This document shows positions 49,560-59,139 of a stretch of DNA of 64,000 nucleotides, in pieces. Each line of letters starts with the position of its first letter. The stretch's first letter is position 1. This stretch comes from an uncultured bacterium (GTDB taxonomy: Bacteria; Verrucomicrobiota; Kiritimatiellia; CAIKKV01; CAITUY01). Where the stretch lies: NCBI GenBank assembly GCA_903908715.1, contig CAIVSY010000003.1:1-64000 (forward strand), written 5' to 3'. The notes beneath the pieces are model-generated. The model was not told where the DNA came from and did not search any database. It saw only the letters and a list, made by a program, of their open reading frames with translations. Both the position numbers and the translations under genes were made by a program.

Positions 49560-51002
49560 ATGACAACCCAACCCCTGCCCTGTACCACTGATCCCGGATC
49601 GTTCAGGGACCCGTCCGGCGCGGTCTTCTTTCTCGATGGCGAAGTGTTCCGCGGCGTATCACGGGAAACCTGGAGCACCATGCTGGAACTCAGGAATTCC
49701 GGCCTTCTGGAGGACCTGATCAACAGGGGCCTTGTCGTCCGGACCGAATTGATCGACGAAACCGGCGAACAGCATCGTGCGCTACAGGCGGCCCAACCGG
49801 CTTTCCCGCATTTCATGAAGCATGAGAGGGTTCCTTTCATCAGCTACCCGCACGAATGGCCGCGTCGCATGATCGCCGATGCCGCCCTGTCCCAACTCGC
49901 CCTCCAGCGCAGATTGATCGCCAAGGGCTTTTCGCTGAAGGACGCCTCGATTTACAACACCCAGTTCATCAAGGGGCGACCTGTTTTCATCGATCTGCCA
50001 TCCATTGAACATCCAGCCCGGATGGACCTGTGGATCGCCTATGGCCAGTTCTGCCGCCATTTCCTGTTCCCCTTGATCCTTGCCCATCACCGCTCCATTG
50101 ACCTCGGCGGCTATTACCTCGGCAACATGGATGGAATGAGCGTCGAAAGTGTCTACAAAATCCTTGGCGGTTGGCGCTCAGCCACCCCCTCTCTCCTGGT
50201 GGATGTCTTCCTTCAGCGGCACCTGCAGTCGTACGGCCAGAAACATATGGACGTCACCCGCCGCAGAACCACCACACCAGGCCACCAGCAACCCGGCGAT
50301 ACCTCGGCCCAACGGATCAACCTGGATCGCCTGAACCGCAAGGTGCGCAAGCTGCGCAACAAGCGGGATGCGACCGGACACTGGGTCGGCTATGCCACGA
50401 ACAACACCTACTCGGATGAGGCGGATACCGCGAAGAAGATGTTTATCCAGCGATTCGCGGAGGCAAACAAGCCGCGGCAGGTCCTCGATCTCGGATGCAA
50501 CACCGGAACCTACAGCCGGATTGCCGCAACGGCCGGAGCCTTCGTGGTGGCCGCCGATATTGACCCGGAATGCGCCGACCACCTGTATGAACAGGTCAAC
50601 CGCGAATCCCTGAATATCCTGCCCATCTGCCTGGACTGCGCAAACCCCAGTCCGGGCATCGGATTCATGAACCGGGAACGGGCCTCCTTCCTCGACCGCG
50701 CACGTTTTGATGCGGTTTTCGGGCTCGCACTCCTGCATCACCTGCTGATCACATCACGAATCCCCTTGCCGGCAACCCGGGACTTCTTTGCCGCTCTGAC
50801 AAAACGATGGCTGGTCCTGGAATTTGTTGGACGGTCAGACTCGATGTTCCAGCATCTGCTGGCCTTGCGGGAAGATATCTACGGGAATATCAGCCGCCAG
50901 AATTTCGAGGCGGTCTATTCCGAACGCTTCAACATTCTGGAGCGGCAGGAACTTCCCGGATCAGACCGCTGCCTTTACCTGCTGGAAAGAAAATCGGACT
51001 GA
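49560..51002 (+). CDS. Class I SAM-dependent methyltransferase
   Basis: 480 residues. The N-terminal 260 residues form a large non-catalytic domain with conserved-looking segments (KHERVPFISYPHEWPRRM and DASIYNTQFIKGRPVFIDLP). The C-terminal Rossmann domain has motif I VLDLGCNTGTYS near residue 307, the acidic end of strand 2 (ADID) near 330, and a motif IV-like VFGLALLHHL near 385. Such long methyltransferases occur in surface-glycan and polyketide clusters. It lies 5 bp after the small membrane protein gene and converges on the sulfatase-like gene with a 3-bp gap. Confidence 0.85.
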   Translation: MTTQPLPCTTDPGSFRDPSGAVFFLDGEVFRGVSRETWSTMLELRNSGLLEDLINRGLVVRTELIDETGEQHRALQAAQPAFPHFMKHERVPFISYPHEWPRRMIADAALSQLALQRRLIAKGFSLKDASIYNTQFIKGRPVFIDLPSIEHPARMDLWIAYGQFCRHFLFPLILAHHRSIDLGGYYLGNMDGMSVESVYKILGGWRSATPSLLVDVFLQRHLQSYGQKHMDVTRRRTTTPGHQQPGDTSAQRINLDRLNRKVRKLRNKRDATGHWVGYATNNTYSDEADTAKKMFIQRFAEANKPRQVLDLGCNTGTYSRIAATAGAFVVAADIDPECADHLYEQVNRESLNILPICLDCANPSPGIGFMNRERASFLDRARFDAVFGLALLHHLLITSRIPLPATRDFFAALTKRWLVLEFVGRSDSMFQHLLALREDIYGNISRQNFEAVYSERFNILERQELPGSDRCLYLLERKSD

Positions 51003-51005
51003 CCT

Positions 51006-52667
51006 TCATGGATCGGCTGCGGCGTCCGCCGGGCCCCTGACTGCCCCGTCCTCCAGGATCTTCCGTACGGCTCCGGCATCCAGTTCCGCCCGCCGCAGAA
51101 TATCCCCAACTTCCTGGAACCGGTCTCGCCGACTGCCAAGATAGTGGCGATCGGGAAGAATCTCCAACCCCTCATCAAACATGGCATTCAGCACGAACCT
51201 GAAAAGGTTCACAGGCGTCACCGGTTCCGGCAACTGCATCGGTCTATTGCCGGGCGCCAGCACGGCCGTGAAGTTGCCGAAGCGTTCCCGGATGAACGCA
51301 TCCGTCGCAGGTTCACCCGGCACACCTTTACCGTAGGCTTGCAATGCAGCTGTCCCGTGGTCCGATTGCAGGATAATCCATGGCCTCGACCGCGATCCGG
51401 CCAAAATCCCGTCGATCGACTTGAGGATCTGGTCATTCACAAAACGCAACTGCTCAACATACGCCTGGCGATTCTGCCAGCCTCCGTCATTGTCCTTCCA
51501 CTGCAGGGCCAGCGGCACATCCTTGCGCACATTCCCGAACCGATCGAACACGTAGGGCTTGTGCGGCACGAGGAAATGAGCAAACACGAACTTGGGGCCG
51601 CGAAGCGATGGAAGTTCCCGCAATTTGCGGAACTCAAACCGATGGATGTCGGCCACATTGGGTTCCAGAAAGCGCAAAGCCGTGGAACGGATCAGCACCT
51701 CCATGAACTCCTGCTGCAACCACTTGGGCCTTTCGCGCAACACCATGTCCGCCGCATCACTGTCTTCCGTACCGCCCCAGTTCGTGGCGAAATGCAGGAA
51801 CCGGTATCCACGCGCCTGGAACCGGCGCCCGACCCTCGGGTTGCGGATCGCCCGATAGGAAGGGCCGCGCCCGGACTCCCTCCCGGATGCCGGGGAGAAA
51901 ACATTCTCCACGTAATCCATGTTCAGGGAGGAAGCCAGCGAAAAATGGGTGTACGCATAATTGGAGTAACTCTTCTCCGCAACCTGGAACCCGCGTGACC
52001 TGAGTTGATTCAGGAACTCCGTGTTGTCAAACCCATGGACCGCCCGCAAAACATCCGCCCTGGCATAGCCGTCCAGCAAAAGGTAATAGACATCCGGCCG
52101 GGCTGGATCGTCGTCAGGAAGAGGCGGAACCGGCCGGGCCGCCGTAGCCTCCGCTTGCGCCGCAGGCGCACGGATCGCAGCCCGCTTTGATCTTTCCGAC
52201 CGGACTTCACCGCCCGCAAGGGAACCGCGCACCACGTTGAACACGGCCATGACAACCAGCACGCAGGATACAACAGTCAACCCGCGCGAGACGGGCACCA
52301 GATCACGCCGGGTGCGGCAAACCCAAATAATCCATACCAGCAGCAAACCAATCGCCACCCCTCCCACCCATCCATGTATTCCGGTATGGGTCTTGACCCA
52401 GCCTGCGCTACGGATCCAATCGAAAGCATGGCCGTAGAGGAAAAAAAGGACAACCAGCATGGAGGTCACCATCGCCCCGCGCACGGCCCCGCGGCACACC
52501 CAGCTGGAAAAGGCCTGCAACAGCAGTGCGGCAACCGCTGCAACCCCAAGAACCCAGCCCGCCTGGGACAGACGCACATCCCCTGTGTTGTGCGCAACGA
52601 GGGCAAGGATAGGCGCAAGACTGAAAAGAAGCGGGTGAATCCGATCGACGTAGAACCCTCGCATCAT
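51006..52667 (-). CDS. Membrane-anchored sulfatase/phosphotransferase-like enzyme
   Basis: 553 residues from ATG 52667, with GAGGG 6 bases upstream. Five N-terminal membrane helices (to about residue 165) and a charged, proline-rich linker precede an alkaline-phosphatase-superfamily domain. It has DVYYLLLDGYARADV near 190 with the metal-binding Asp, a Thr-containing nucleophile region (NYAYTHFSLASSLNM), and the C-terminal QSDHG near 440. The nucleophile is Thr, not the Cys or Ser with CxPxR of formylglycine sulfatases. It may therefore be a phosphoethanolamine- or lipoteichoic-acid-synthase-like transferase acting on the glycan of this locus. Confidence 0.8.
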   Translation of the reverse strand: MMRGFYVDRIHPLLFSLAPILALVAHNTGDVRLSQAGWVLGVAAVAALLLQAFSSWVCRGAVRGAMVTSMLVVLFFLYGHAFDWIRSAGWVKTHTGIHGWVGGVAIGLLLVWIIWVCRTRRDLVPVSRGLTVVSCVLVVMAVFNVVRGSLAGGEVRSERSKRAAIRAPAAQAEATAARPVPPLPDDDPARPDVYYLLLDGYARADVLRAVHGFDNTEFLNQLRSRGFQVAEKSYSNYAYTHFSLASSLNMDYVENVFSPASGRESGRGPSYRAIRNPRVGRRFQARGYRFLHFATNWGGTEDSDAADMVLRERPKWLQQEFMEVLIRSTALRFLEPNVADIHRFEFRKLRELPSLRGPKFVFAHFLVPHKPYVFDRFGNVRKDVPLALQWKDNDGGWQNRQAYVEQLRFVNDQILKSIDGILAGSRSRPWIILQSDHGTAALQAYGKGVPGEPATDAFIRERFGNFTAVLAPGNRPMQLPEPVTPVNLFRFVLNAMFDEGLEILPDRHYLGSRRDRFQEVGDILRRAELDAGAVRKILEDGAVRGPADAAADP

Positions 52668-52821
52668 GGCAACCCTCAAACAATCCAGCGGAACCTGATG
52701 ACTATCCGCTATGAGGCGCGAGGTTGCCAGAGTACCCGTATCCCGTCAAGCGGCAGGCACTCCCCGCCACATCGCATCCGCCTCTTGATCCGGCAAGGAC
52801 CACAGCGTAATATCACCATCC

Positions 52822-54288
52822 ATGAATGCTTCGGCCACTCGCCCCTGGATCAGCCGGATGGTGATTCTCCTGCTGGCGGCGCTGACCCTCGCCACCATGA
52901 CCGGGCTTGTCATCGCCCAATACCGCCAGTTCACCTGGGGCAAGATGGCCCTGCGGGATTACGGCATCTACTTCAATATGCTCTGGAACACGGCCCACGG
53001 CGACTGGTTCCGCTATCTCACAAATCAGAACTACCTTTCCACCCACCTTTCCTTTTCACTGACCCTGATCGCACCCTTGTTCCTCCTTTGGGATGACCCG
53101 ATCACCCTGACGGTCATCCAGTGGGTCTGCCTGGCTGTCGGCGCCCTGCTCTTCTGGCGGATCCTCGCACTCTCCAGGATCCCACCACTGCCTGCCTCGG
53201 CCTTGCTTCTCCTGTTCGTGGGGTATCCCTATGTCCAGCGGTCCATGCTTTCCGAATTCCACGGCGTTCACCTGTACTACGTGCTGATCCCATGGCTCTA
53301 CCTCTGTCTCGCCTTCCGGAAATCATGGGTCTGGATTCCCCTCCTCCTGACCGCCGGCCTCCGCGAGGACGCGGTGTTCACCATCCTGCCCATGCTGTTG
53401 TACTTCGCTGCAGCTGACCAATGGAAAGTCGGCTACCTGTGGAGCGCAGCGGCGGCAGCCTACGGCATACTGGCGCTCACCATGCTTTTCCCATGGATCA
53501 ACGGCATCACCATAGACCAGCGCCGCGATATCCTGTTGAACCCGGAAGCAATCCGGAATTCCCTGAGCCATCAGATCCTAAAGCGCCTTCTAAGCTCCTT
53601 CAGGCTCTTTCTCCCCGCGCTACCCCTCCTTTTCCGCAAACACGGCTGGATCCCTGTCATTACCTTCCCATTGCTGATCCTGATTATCCTGCTGGCCAGC
53701 CCGGAACGGCACCACTACTGCATTGACCGCCATTACTCGGCCGGCATCTTCACCTGTGTGCTGCTCGGAATGGTCGAGGCCCTGCGAAGAACAGAATTTT
53801 ACACGGAACCCCGTACGGCCTCGCGACGCGCCTGGCTGTTCTCCGGATTTCTCGTCTCCGTTATCATGATCTCCCATCTTTCCTGGGGCTGCCTGCCATG
53901 GGCCAACGCAAGCGCACGGGAGGTCTTCAGGAAAACTTCGCCCTATGTTCCCCTTATGCTCCATACCGCACGTCATCTGCCCAGGGATGGCGTGCTTATG
54001 ACTGATGGACAAATGGCCGGCTACCTCGCGAACCGGCGTTCGCTGACCACATTCAAGAACCACAAGACCGACCCCATTCCTCCGGATTATGTCTTTTTTG
54101 ACGCCAAGGCGATCAAACCCCCGCAAATGGAGGTTCTGCGTTCGCTCATCACCGCCCATTCATTGGGCGTCGTCACCGTGGAACCGCCGTTTGTAATCAT
54201 GAAAGCGGGTGCCGATCCAGGCCGGAATGCCGAGGTGCTCGGGATGAGCGCATACCCGGCCGGGGAAACGCAGGACACAAGCCCATGA
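52822..54288 (+). CDS. DUF2079-family membrane protein
   Basis: 488 residues with about ten membrane helices. The loop after helix 1 reads LRDYGIYFNMLWNTAHGD, and the next region is LSTHLSFSLTLIAPLFLLW; both are characteristic of DUF2079 proteins, a GT-C-like family of unknown activity. The C-terminal 110 residues are mainly soluble. It overlaps the following GT39-like gene by 4 bp (ATGA), so the two work together by inference, perhaps as a glycosyltransferase pair. No obvious ribosome-binding site precedes the ATG. Confidence 0.82.
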   Translation: MNASATRPWISRMVILLLAALTLATMTGLVIAQYRQFTWGKMALRDYGIYFNMLWNTAHGDWFRYLTNQNYLSTHLSFSLTLIAPLFLLWDDPITLTVIQWVCLAVGALLFWRILALSRIPPLPASALLLLFVGYPYVQRSMLSEFHGVHLYYVLIPWLYLCLAFRKSWVWIPLLLTAGLREDAVFTILPMLLYFAAADQWKVGYLWSAAAAAYGILALTMLFPWINGITIDQRRDILLNPEAIRNSLSHQILKRLLSSFRLFLPALPLLFRKHGWIPVITFPLLILIILLASPERHHYCIDRHYSAGIFTCVLLGMVEALRRTEFYTEPRTASRRAWLFSGFLVSVIMISHLSWGCLPWANASAREVFRKTSPYVPLMLHTARHLPRDGVLMTDGQMAGYLANRRSLTTFKNHKTDPIPPDYVFFDAKAIKPPQMEVLRSLITAHSLGVVTVEPPFVIMKAGADPGRNAEVLGMSAYPAGETQDTSP

Positions 54289-56381
54289 CCTCAGCCTCCA
54301 AGTTTTCGAAATGGGCCGTTCCGACTGTCTTTCTGATCATCGCCGCCGCGTGCTTTGTCGGACTCGGAACCCAGTCCCTTTATGAAACAGACGAAGGCTT
54401 TGCCGCCACACGTGCGGACAGTTTTTTCCGGCACCAGACCTGGCGCCTGTCGTTTGACGATGTCGGCGAGGATGGCCCCCAATTCCGGAAGCCCCCCCTC
54501 CTCTATTGGGCAGTGGCTGTCCTTTTCAAACTGATCGGGCCGAACCTGTGGGCCGTACGCCTGCCAACCGCTCTGGCAGGATTCCTGTGCGCCTGGCTGA
54601 CCTGGAGGCTGGCGCGGCGTTTTACGGACGATATCACAGGGCTCGCAGCGGCCGTCATGCTGGTGTCCACACCGTTTGTTCTCCTGCACATACGCACGGC
54701 CATGCTGGAAATGCCTCTTGTGTTCCTCACGCTGGCCGGAACCTGCGGCTTTGCCTTCCTTGCGCAACGCTGGCAACGGGTCACCGTTGCCGGACTTGCC
54801 GCCGGTGCCGCCGTTCTCCTGAAAGGGGGTGCCGGCGCCTATGTCCTTGCGGTCCCGCTGGCCTTCGGACTCTGCTACCGCCGCTTCAAGTGGAAGGCCC
54901 TGGCCGAAGCACCGATGGTCATCGCAATTGCCATACTGGTCCCCCTGTCCTATTTTGCCATCGTACCGGCTGAATTCAGGACCACCATGATGCACCGCCT
55001 GTTTGTGGATGAGGCCAGCCAGCGCATCCGGGTGTTTCACGCCGTGTTCCGCCGGATGCCTGCGGCCATCGAGGTTCTGTTGAACACGCTTGCCTGGCAG
55101 GTGCCCGCAGCTGTCGGCGGATTCATATTGCTCGCAGCCGGAATCCGCCGCCATAACGCCGGGGATCGGATCGCCTTCCTGCTGCTGGTGATTCTCTGCA
55201 CTTTACCGCTCTTGTGGGTCTATGCATCGATGGTCCACCCGTTCCCGCGCTATCTCCTTCCGGCATTCCCCTTGCTGTTGATCCTATCCGTCACATTCGC
55301 CCGCTGCGCCGTGCATGCGCGGGGAGCGGCCCTCTGGCTTCTCGCCTTTGCCTGTGCGGCTGCCTGCATGGGCCCCTCTGCGCTCCGATGGATCCCCGCA
55401 GGAGTTGCCACCGGTTGCGCCCTGCTCGTGTCCCTGCCCGCCACATCCTCGCCCGTCTGGCGCAGTACGCTTTCATGGGTCTTACTGGCCTCGATAGCCA
55501 TAACGTCTGCATGGGCGCCTTCCTCCAGGTTCTACCACCCGGACGCAGACCGGGGCCCGCGGCCCGAGCTGGTTCCCCTGGCTCAACGCCTCCAAAACCT
55601 GGTTGCCCCTGCGGAAAAAGTCGTGGTGGAAGAACGGATCAAGTGTCATACCATCCTCTTCTACGGCCGCAGGGCGATCCTGTTCTTCGGGGACTGGCTG
55701 CTCAACACGGCTGCTCCGGGTGAATCCCGCTACGGGATCTTTCAGCATCTGCCCCCGGAAGTCCCGGGAGTCTCGGCGGAGATCCTCCAGACCTCCGGTT
55801 CATGGCATCTTCTCAAGCTTACCGTCCTGCCATCCGATCTCCCGTGGGCCGGGATCCTCCTGGCCAGGACGGATGAACAGCAAGGACTCTCAATCCTGCT
55901 GAGCCAGATGGGAGTCGAAACCGAACCCTTTGCAAAGGGCTTTGTTCTTCGCCGGATTCCCGTATCCCGACTCCTGCCAATCCAACCGGCGATTCGTATA
56001 TCCAATCCGGACACGCCGCTCACAACAGCCGTGAAAATCCCTGACCCGTTTGTGGTGCCATCGAACGGAAACCTCGTCCTTGATTTTGAATCACCCACCC
56101 CCTGCTCCGGAGTGGACCTCATTCCCGACAACCGGCGTCAACCCATGGAAGGCTGGAAATTCGAATACCGGCAGGGCGAAACCAATAACTGGATATTGCT
56201 GCGAGCCGTAGACAGCCCGTTCCCCGGCAACTATGCAATCACCGGGCGACGTCTTGAAAGAACAATGGAACGGGGTCTGCGGCTTCGCTTCCAGGCCATT
56301 CCCGCAAAGCAATGGCGGATCACTCGTACCGCCTCAACCCCTGTCAAGATCTCCACAATACGCTGCTATGGCGAACCTTGA
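54285..56381 (+). CDS. ArnT/PMT-like GT39 membrane glycosyltransferase
   Basis: 698 residues. The first periplasmic loop has LYETDEGFAATRADSFFR, placing an acidic pair and the substrate-binding Arg as in ArnT, followed by FRKPPLLYWAVA. About eleven helices run to near residue 410. A soluble C-terminal region of about 280 residues follows; its last 130 residues look like a carbohydrate-binding beta-sandwich (LVLDFESPTPCSGVDL and onward). It probably adds a sugar to a lipid A-like or exported glycan acceptor. Start coupled to the DUF2079 gene; end 3 bp from a convergent gene. Confidence 0.85.
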   Translation: MTSASKFSKWAVPTVFLIIAAACFVGLGTQSLYETDEGFAATRADSFFRHQTWRLSFDDVGEDGPQFRKPPLLYWAVAVLFKLIGPNLWAVRLPTALAGFLCAWLTWRLARRFTDDITGLAAAVMLVSTPFVLLHIRTAMLEMPLVFLTLAGTCGFAFLAQRWQRVTVAGLAAGAAVLLKGGAGAYVLAVPLAFGLCYRRFKWKALAEAPMVIAIAILVPLSYFAIVPAEFRTTMMHRLFVDEASQRIRVFHAVFRRMPAAIEVLLNTLAWQVPAAVGGFILLAAGIRRHNAGDRIAFLLLVILCTLPLLWVYASMVHPFPRYLLPAFPLLLILSVTFARCAVHARGAALWLLAFACAAACMGPSALRWIPAGVATGCALLVSLPATSSPVWRSTLSWVLLASIAITSAWAPSSRFYHPDADRGPRPELVPLAQRLQNLVAPAEKVVVEERIKCHTILFYGRRAILFFGDWLLNTAAPGESRYGIFQHLPPEVPGVSAEILQTSGSWHLLKLTVLPSDLPWAGILLARTDEQQGLSILLSQMGVETEPFAKGFVLRRIPVSRLLPIQPAIRISNPDTPLTTAVKIPDPFVVPSNGNLVLDFESPTPCSGVDLIPDNRRQPMEGWKFEYRQGETNNWILLRAVDSPFPGNYAITGRRLERTMERGLRLRFQAIPAKQWRITRTASTPVKISTIRCYGEP

Positions 56382-56384
56382 CGC

Positions 56385-57191
56385 CTAGAAGACATACTTC
56401 AAGCCTGCGCCGTACGCCATGTTACTCAGCGGTATTTCCTTCGGCGCCTTTTCTTCCCCGGCCGTCCGGTACCCCATCTTCGTATCCAGGTCCATATAGC
56501 GCCAGTACAAGCTGGCCGACAGGTGACGGAAAAGACGGATATCCGCGCCCGCCGCTACAATGAAGCCTTCTCCAGAATCCTCCGGTAGCATTTCCCGAGT
56601 CTTGCCTCGCGCTACCGCCGGGCGCCCCAGTCTCTCGTAGTCCTCCGGGTTACCATACCCCAGAGCCCACCAGGGCTCCTCATCGAAAGCAATCGACAGG
56701 AACGCCACACCCACCCCGGCAAACGGGGTAATCCGGCTCTGGTTCGCATAACGACCCAACAGAGAAACAGCAAAGCCCTCCGCCAACAGGTTCCCGTCGC
56801 TGATACCTTCCGGATCGTCGTTGTGCGTCCGGGCTTCAACGCGCTCCAAGCTCACTTCCGCACCCACATAACGGTGAAACCACCAGTCGGCATACAATTT
56901 ATCCGGCGTTCCATCCTGGATCGCCTCCAGTTCGTCAATATGCCCGAGAAACGTGTTCTTGCGGGTCGTCTCCAGCTCAAACCAAGTGATGCGGGTACCG
57001 ATACTGAATCTCTCCATCGTCCCTTCAGCCTTGGCCGGAACCGATTCAGCCGGAACCGATTCCGGGGCCTGCACAACCGGAGTCTCCGGCGCCATCGGCC
57101 GGCTTGCATCCGTCTCAGGGACTGCATTGGTTTCCGCATACACGGACAGGGCGCCCGCCATCATTAAAACAACCAGCATTCCTGTTTTCAT
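56385..57191 (-). CDS. Outer-membrane beta-barrel protein
   Basis: 268 residues. Signal peptide MKTGMLVVLMMAGALSVYAE; CAAGGGG precedes the start. A proline/glutamate-rich segment (about 20-58) leads to alternating strands such as RFSIGTRITWFELET, GVGVAFLSIAF and SASLYWRYMDLDT, ending in KYVF, the aromatic C-terminus used by the BAM complex. It resembles OmpW-like porins in plan, but I cannot name a family. It follows mutL on the same strand after 88 bp, at the end of the ExbB/ExbD gene group, and could be the outer-membrane partner of that machine. Confidence 0.7.
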   Translation of the reverse strand: MKTGMLVVLMMAGALSVYAETNAVPETDASRPMAPETPVVQAPESVPAESVPAKAEGTMERFSIGTRITWFELETTRKNTFLGHIDELEAIQDGTPDKLYADWWFHRYVGAEVSLERVEARTHNDDPEGISDGNLLAEGFAVSLLGRYANQSRITPFAGVGVAFLSIAFDEEPWWALGYGNPEDYERLGRPAVARGKTREMLPEDSGEGFIVAAGADIRLFRHLSASLYWRYMDLDTKMGYRTAGEEKAPKEIPLSNMAYGAGLKYVF

Positions 57192-57279
57192 GCCAAACCC
57201 CTTGCTTGATTACGATTCTTGATCTGTGTATCAAGAACCACCCTTGCCTTCAATGCCGTTTTCGGCTCACTCCTGCCGT

Positions 57280-59133
57280 TCACTCACGCCCGAACTTTCG
57301 GGCCAGTTCCTTGAAAGACATATGAATCAGCGTCGGCCGGCCATGAGGACAGGTATAGGGCATCTCGGCCGAGGCAAGAGCCACAACCAACTGCTCGATT
57401 TCCGCCAGGGTCAGACGATCGCGGGCCTTGACTGCCGCCTTGCAGGCCGCCTGCGCAATGGCCTCTTCTCGCCAGCGGCTCCCGCTTCCACGCTCACCCA
57501 ACAATTCCAGGTGCCGCGCAACGTCAACCAGCATGTCCCGCACCGCCAACCCGCCAAACCCCGCCGGAAGGGCATCCACCACAAATGTGTCACCCCCGAA
57601 TTCCGCCACGCCAATCCCGATCTTGCGCATGACTTCCATATGCCTCCGAACATGCAGCGCATCACGCGGTGGTAACTCCGCCGTCTCGGGCGTCAGAAGC
57701 CCCTGACTCTCCACTGTCCCGGCTTCCATGGCATTCAGTATCTTCTCGAACAACACCCGCTCGTGAGCCGCATGCGGATCCATAAGGACCAATCCGTCTT
57801 CTGTTTCCAGCAGTACATACAACCCGCCCACCTGCCCCACCACTCGACACCAGGCCCAGGGACTTCGGGCCCCATCCGCCGACCCCGATCCATCCCCCTG
57901 CGCCGGCTTTCCCACAGGTCGAGAATCCGGCAGACCCGCCAGAACCGCCGGCCGGGACAATGGATGAGCCGGGGCTCCTTCCGCAGGCGGAAGCTTGGGA
58001 TACGCGAAGGCGCGCGCCGCAGGCAGATCGTCAATCTTCAGGAGCCCTTCCTTGGACCCCGGCGGCAGGACGATCGCTCCAGTCTTGTTCCCCGCATCCG
58101 CCAGAGCCCCTGCCTGCCCAGCCACAAACCGGGCACCACCCTCCTGCAAGGTCGTCCGAATGGCCCGTATCAACGCATCCCGCACATCGGATGGCTGACG
58201 GAACCGAACCTCGCGTTTAGTGGGATGCACATTCACATCCACCTGCTCCACAGGCAGTTCGAGGAAAAGAAAAACGTAGGGATGCCTCCCGTCGGCAATC
58301 AGCGCGTGATAGGCCTCGCTGATCGAGTACCCGACAACTGGCGCCGTCGCAGGCCGCCGGTTGATGAATACATATTGCTCCGAGCGGTCCCCCCTGTGAA
58401 GGGTCGGGCGACTCACATAGCCGGAAATGCGCAGCCCCCCCGCCTCAAGCCGTACCTCGCGCAAGGCACCGACCACTTCTGCGCCGAAAATCTCACGGAT
58501 GCGCTCGGACAGACTGGATCCACCGGCAAACATCCAGACGACCCGCCCGTCCACCGTCAGCTTCATGCCGATCCCCGGCCACGCCAATGCATGAACCAGG
58601 AACATCTGGCGTAAATGGGTAATCTCCGTCTGCGGGGAGCGAAGGAATTTACGGCGAGCCGGCATATTGAAGAACAGGTCCCGCACTTCAACCTGAGTCC
58701 CCGCCGGGCAACCGCAGTCCCGCACATCCACAAGTTTCCCACCGCTCATCGCCAATTCCGTGCCGGCAAGATCCGTCGCACGCCGTGTGCGCAGGCAAAA
58801 TCGCGAAACGCTGGAAATGGCCGCCAAGGCCTCCCCGCGGAAACCCAGCGTGCGGATGTTCTCGATGTCCGGCGCGTTCCGGATCTTGCTGGTCGCATGC
58901 CGCTCGACGCTCAAGAGCGCATCATCGCGATCCATCCCGGTCCCATTATCCGAAACGGAAAGTAAACGGGCCCCGCCGGCGACAACCTCCACTTCAATCT
59001 GCGTGGCCCCGGCATCAATGGAGTTTTCAACCAGTTCCTTGAGAATCGAGGCGGGCCGTTCGACCACCTCGCCGGCGGCAATACGGTTTGCCACTTCCGG
59101 CGGCAGGATGCGTATAGGCCCGCCGTCTGTCAT
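57280..59133 (-). CDS. mutL: DNA mismatch repair protein MutL (endonuclease type)
   Basis: 617 residues. The GHKL ATPase motifs are intact: IAAGEVVERPASILKELVEN region, DNGTGM and RHATSKI, then TLGFRGEAL. The C-terminal dimerisation domain carries DPHAAHERVLFE, matching DQHA(X)2E(X)4E with Pro in place of Gln. ACKAAVKA and CPHGRPT near the C-terminus complete the metal site. It should therefore nick DNA, unlike E. coli MutL, which lacks this site. It starts 6 bp after the toroid gene's stop and appears to be carried in the same transcript. MutS is not in the window. Confidence 0.95.
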   Translation of the reverse strand: MTDGGPIRILPPEVANRIAAGEVVERPASILKELVENSIDAGATQIEVEVVAGGARLLSVSDNGTGMDRDDALLSVERHATSKIRNAPDIENIRTLGFRGEALAAISSVSRFCLRTRRATDLAGTELAMSGGKLVDVRDCGCPAGTQVEVRDLFFNMPARRKFLRSPQTEITHLRQMFLVHALAWPGIGMKLTVDGRVVWMFAGGSSLSERIREIFGAEVVGALREVRLEAGGLRISGYVSRPTLHRGDRSEQYVFINRRPATAPVVGYSISEAYHALIADGRHPYVFLFLELPVEQVDVNVHPTKREVRFRQPSDVRDALIRAIRTTLQEGGARFVAGQAGALADAGNKTGAIVLPPGSKEGLLKIDDLPAARAFAYPKLPPAEGAPAHPLSRPAVLAGLPDSRPVGKPAQGDGSGSADGARSPWAWCRVVGQVGGLYVLLETEDGLVLMDPHAAHERVLFEKILNAMEAGTVESQGLLTPETAELPPRDALHVRRHMEVMRKIGIGVAEFGGDTFVVDALPAGFGGLAVRDMLVDVARHLELLGERGSGSRWREEAIAQAACKAAVKARDRLTLAEIEQLVVALASAEMPYTCPHGRPTLIHMSFKELARKFGRE

Positions 59134-59139
59134 GAAACG

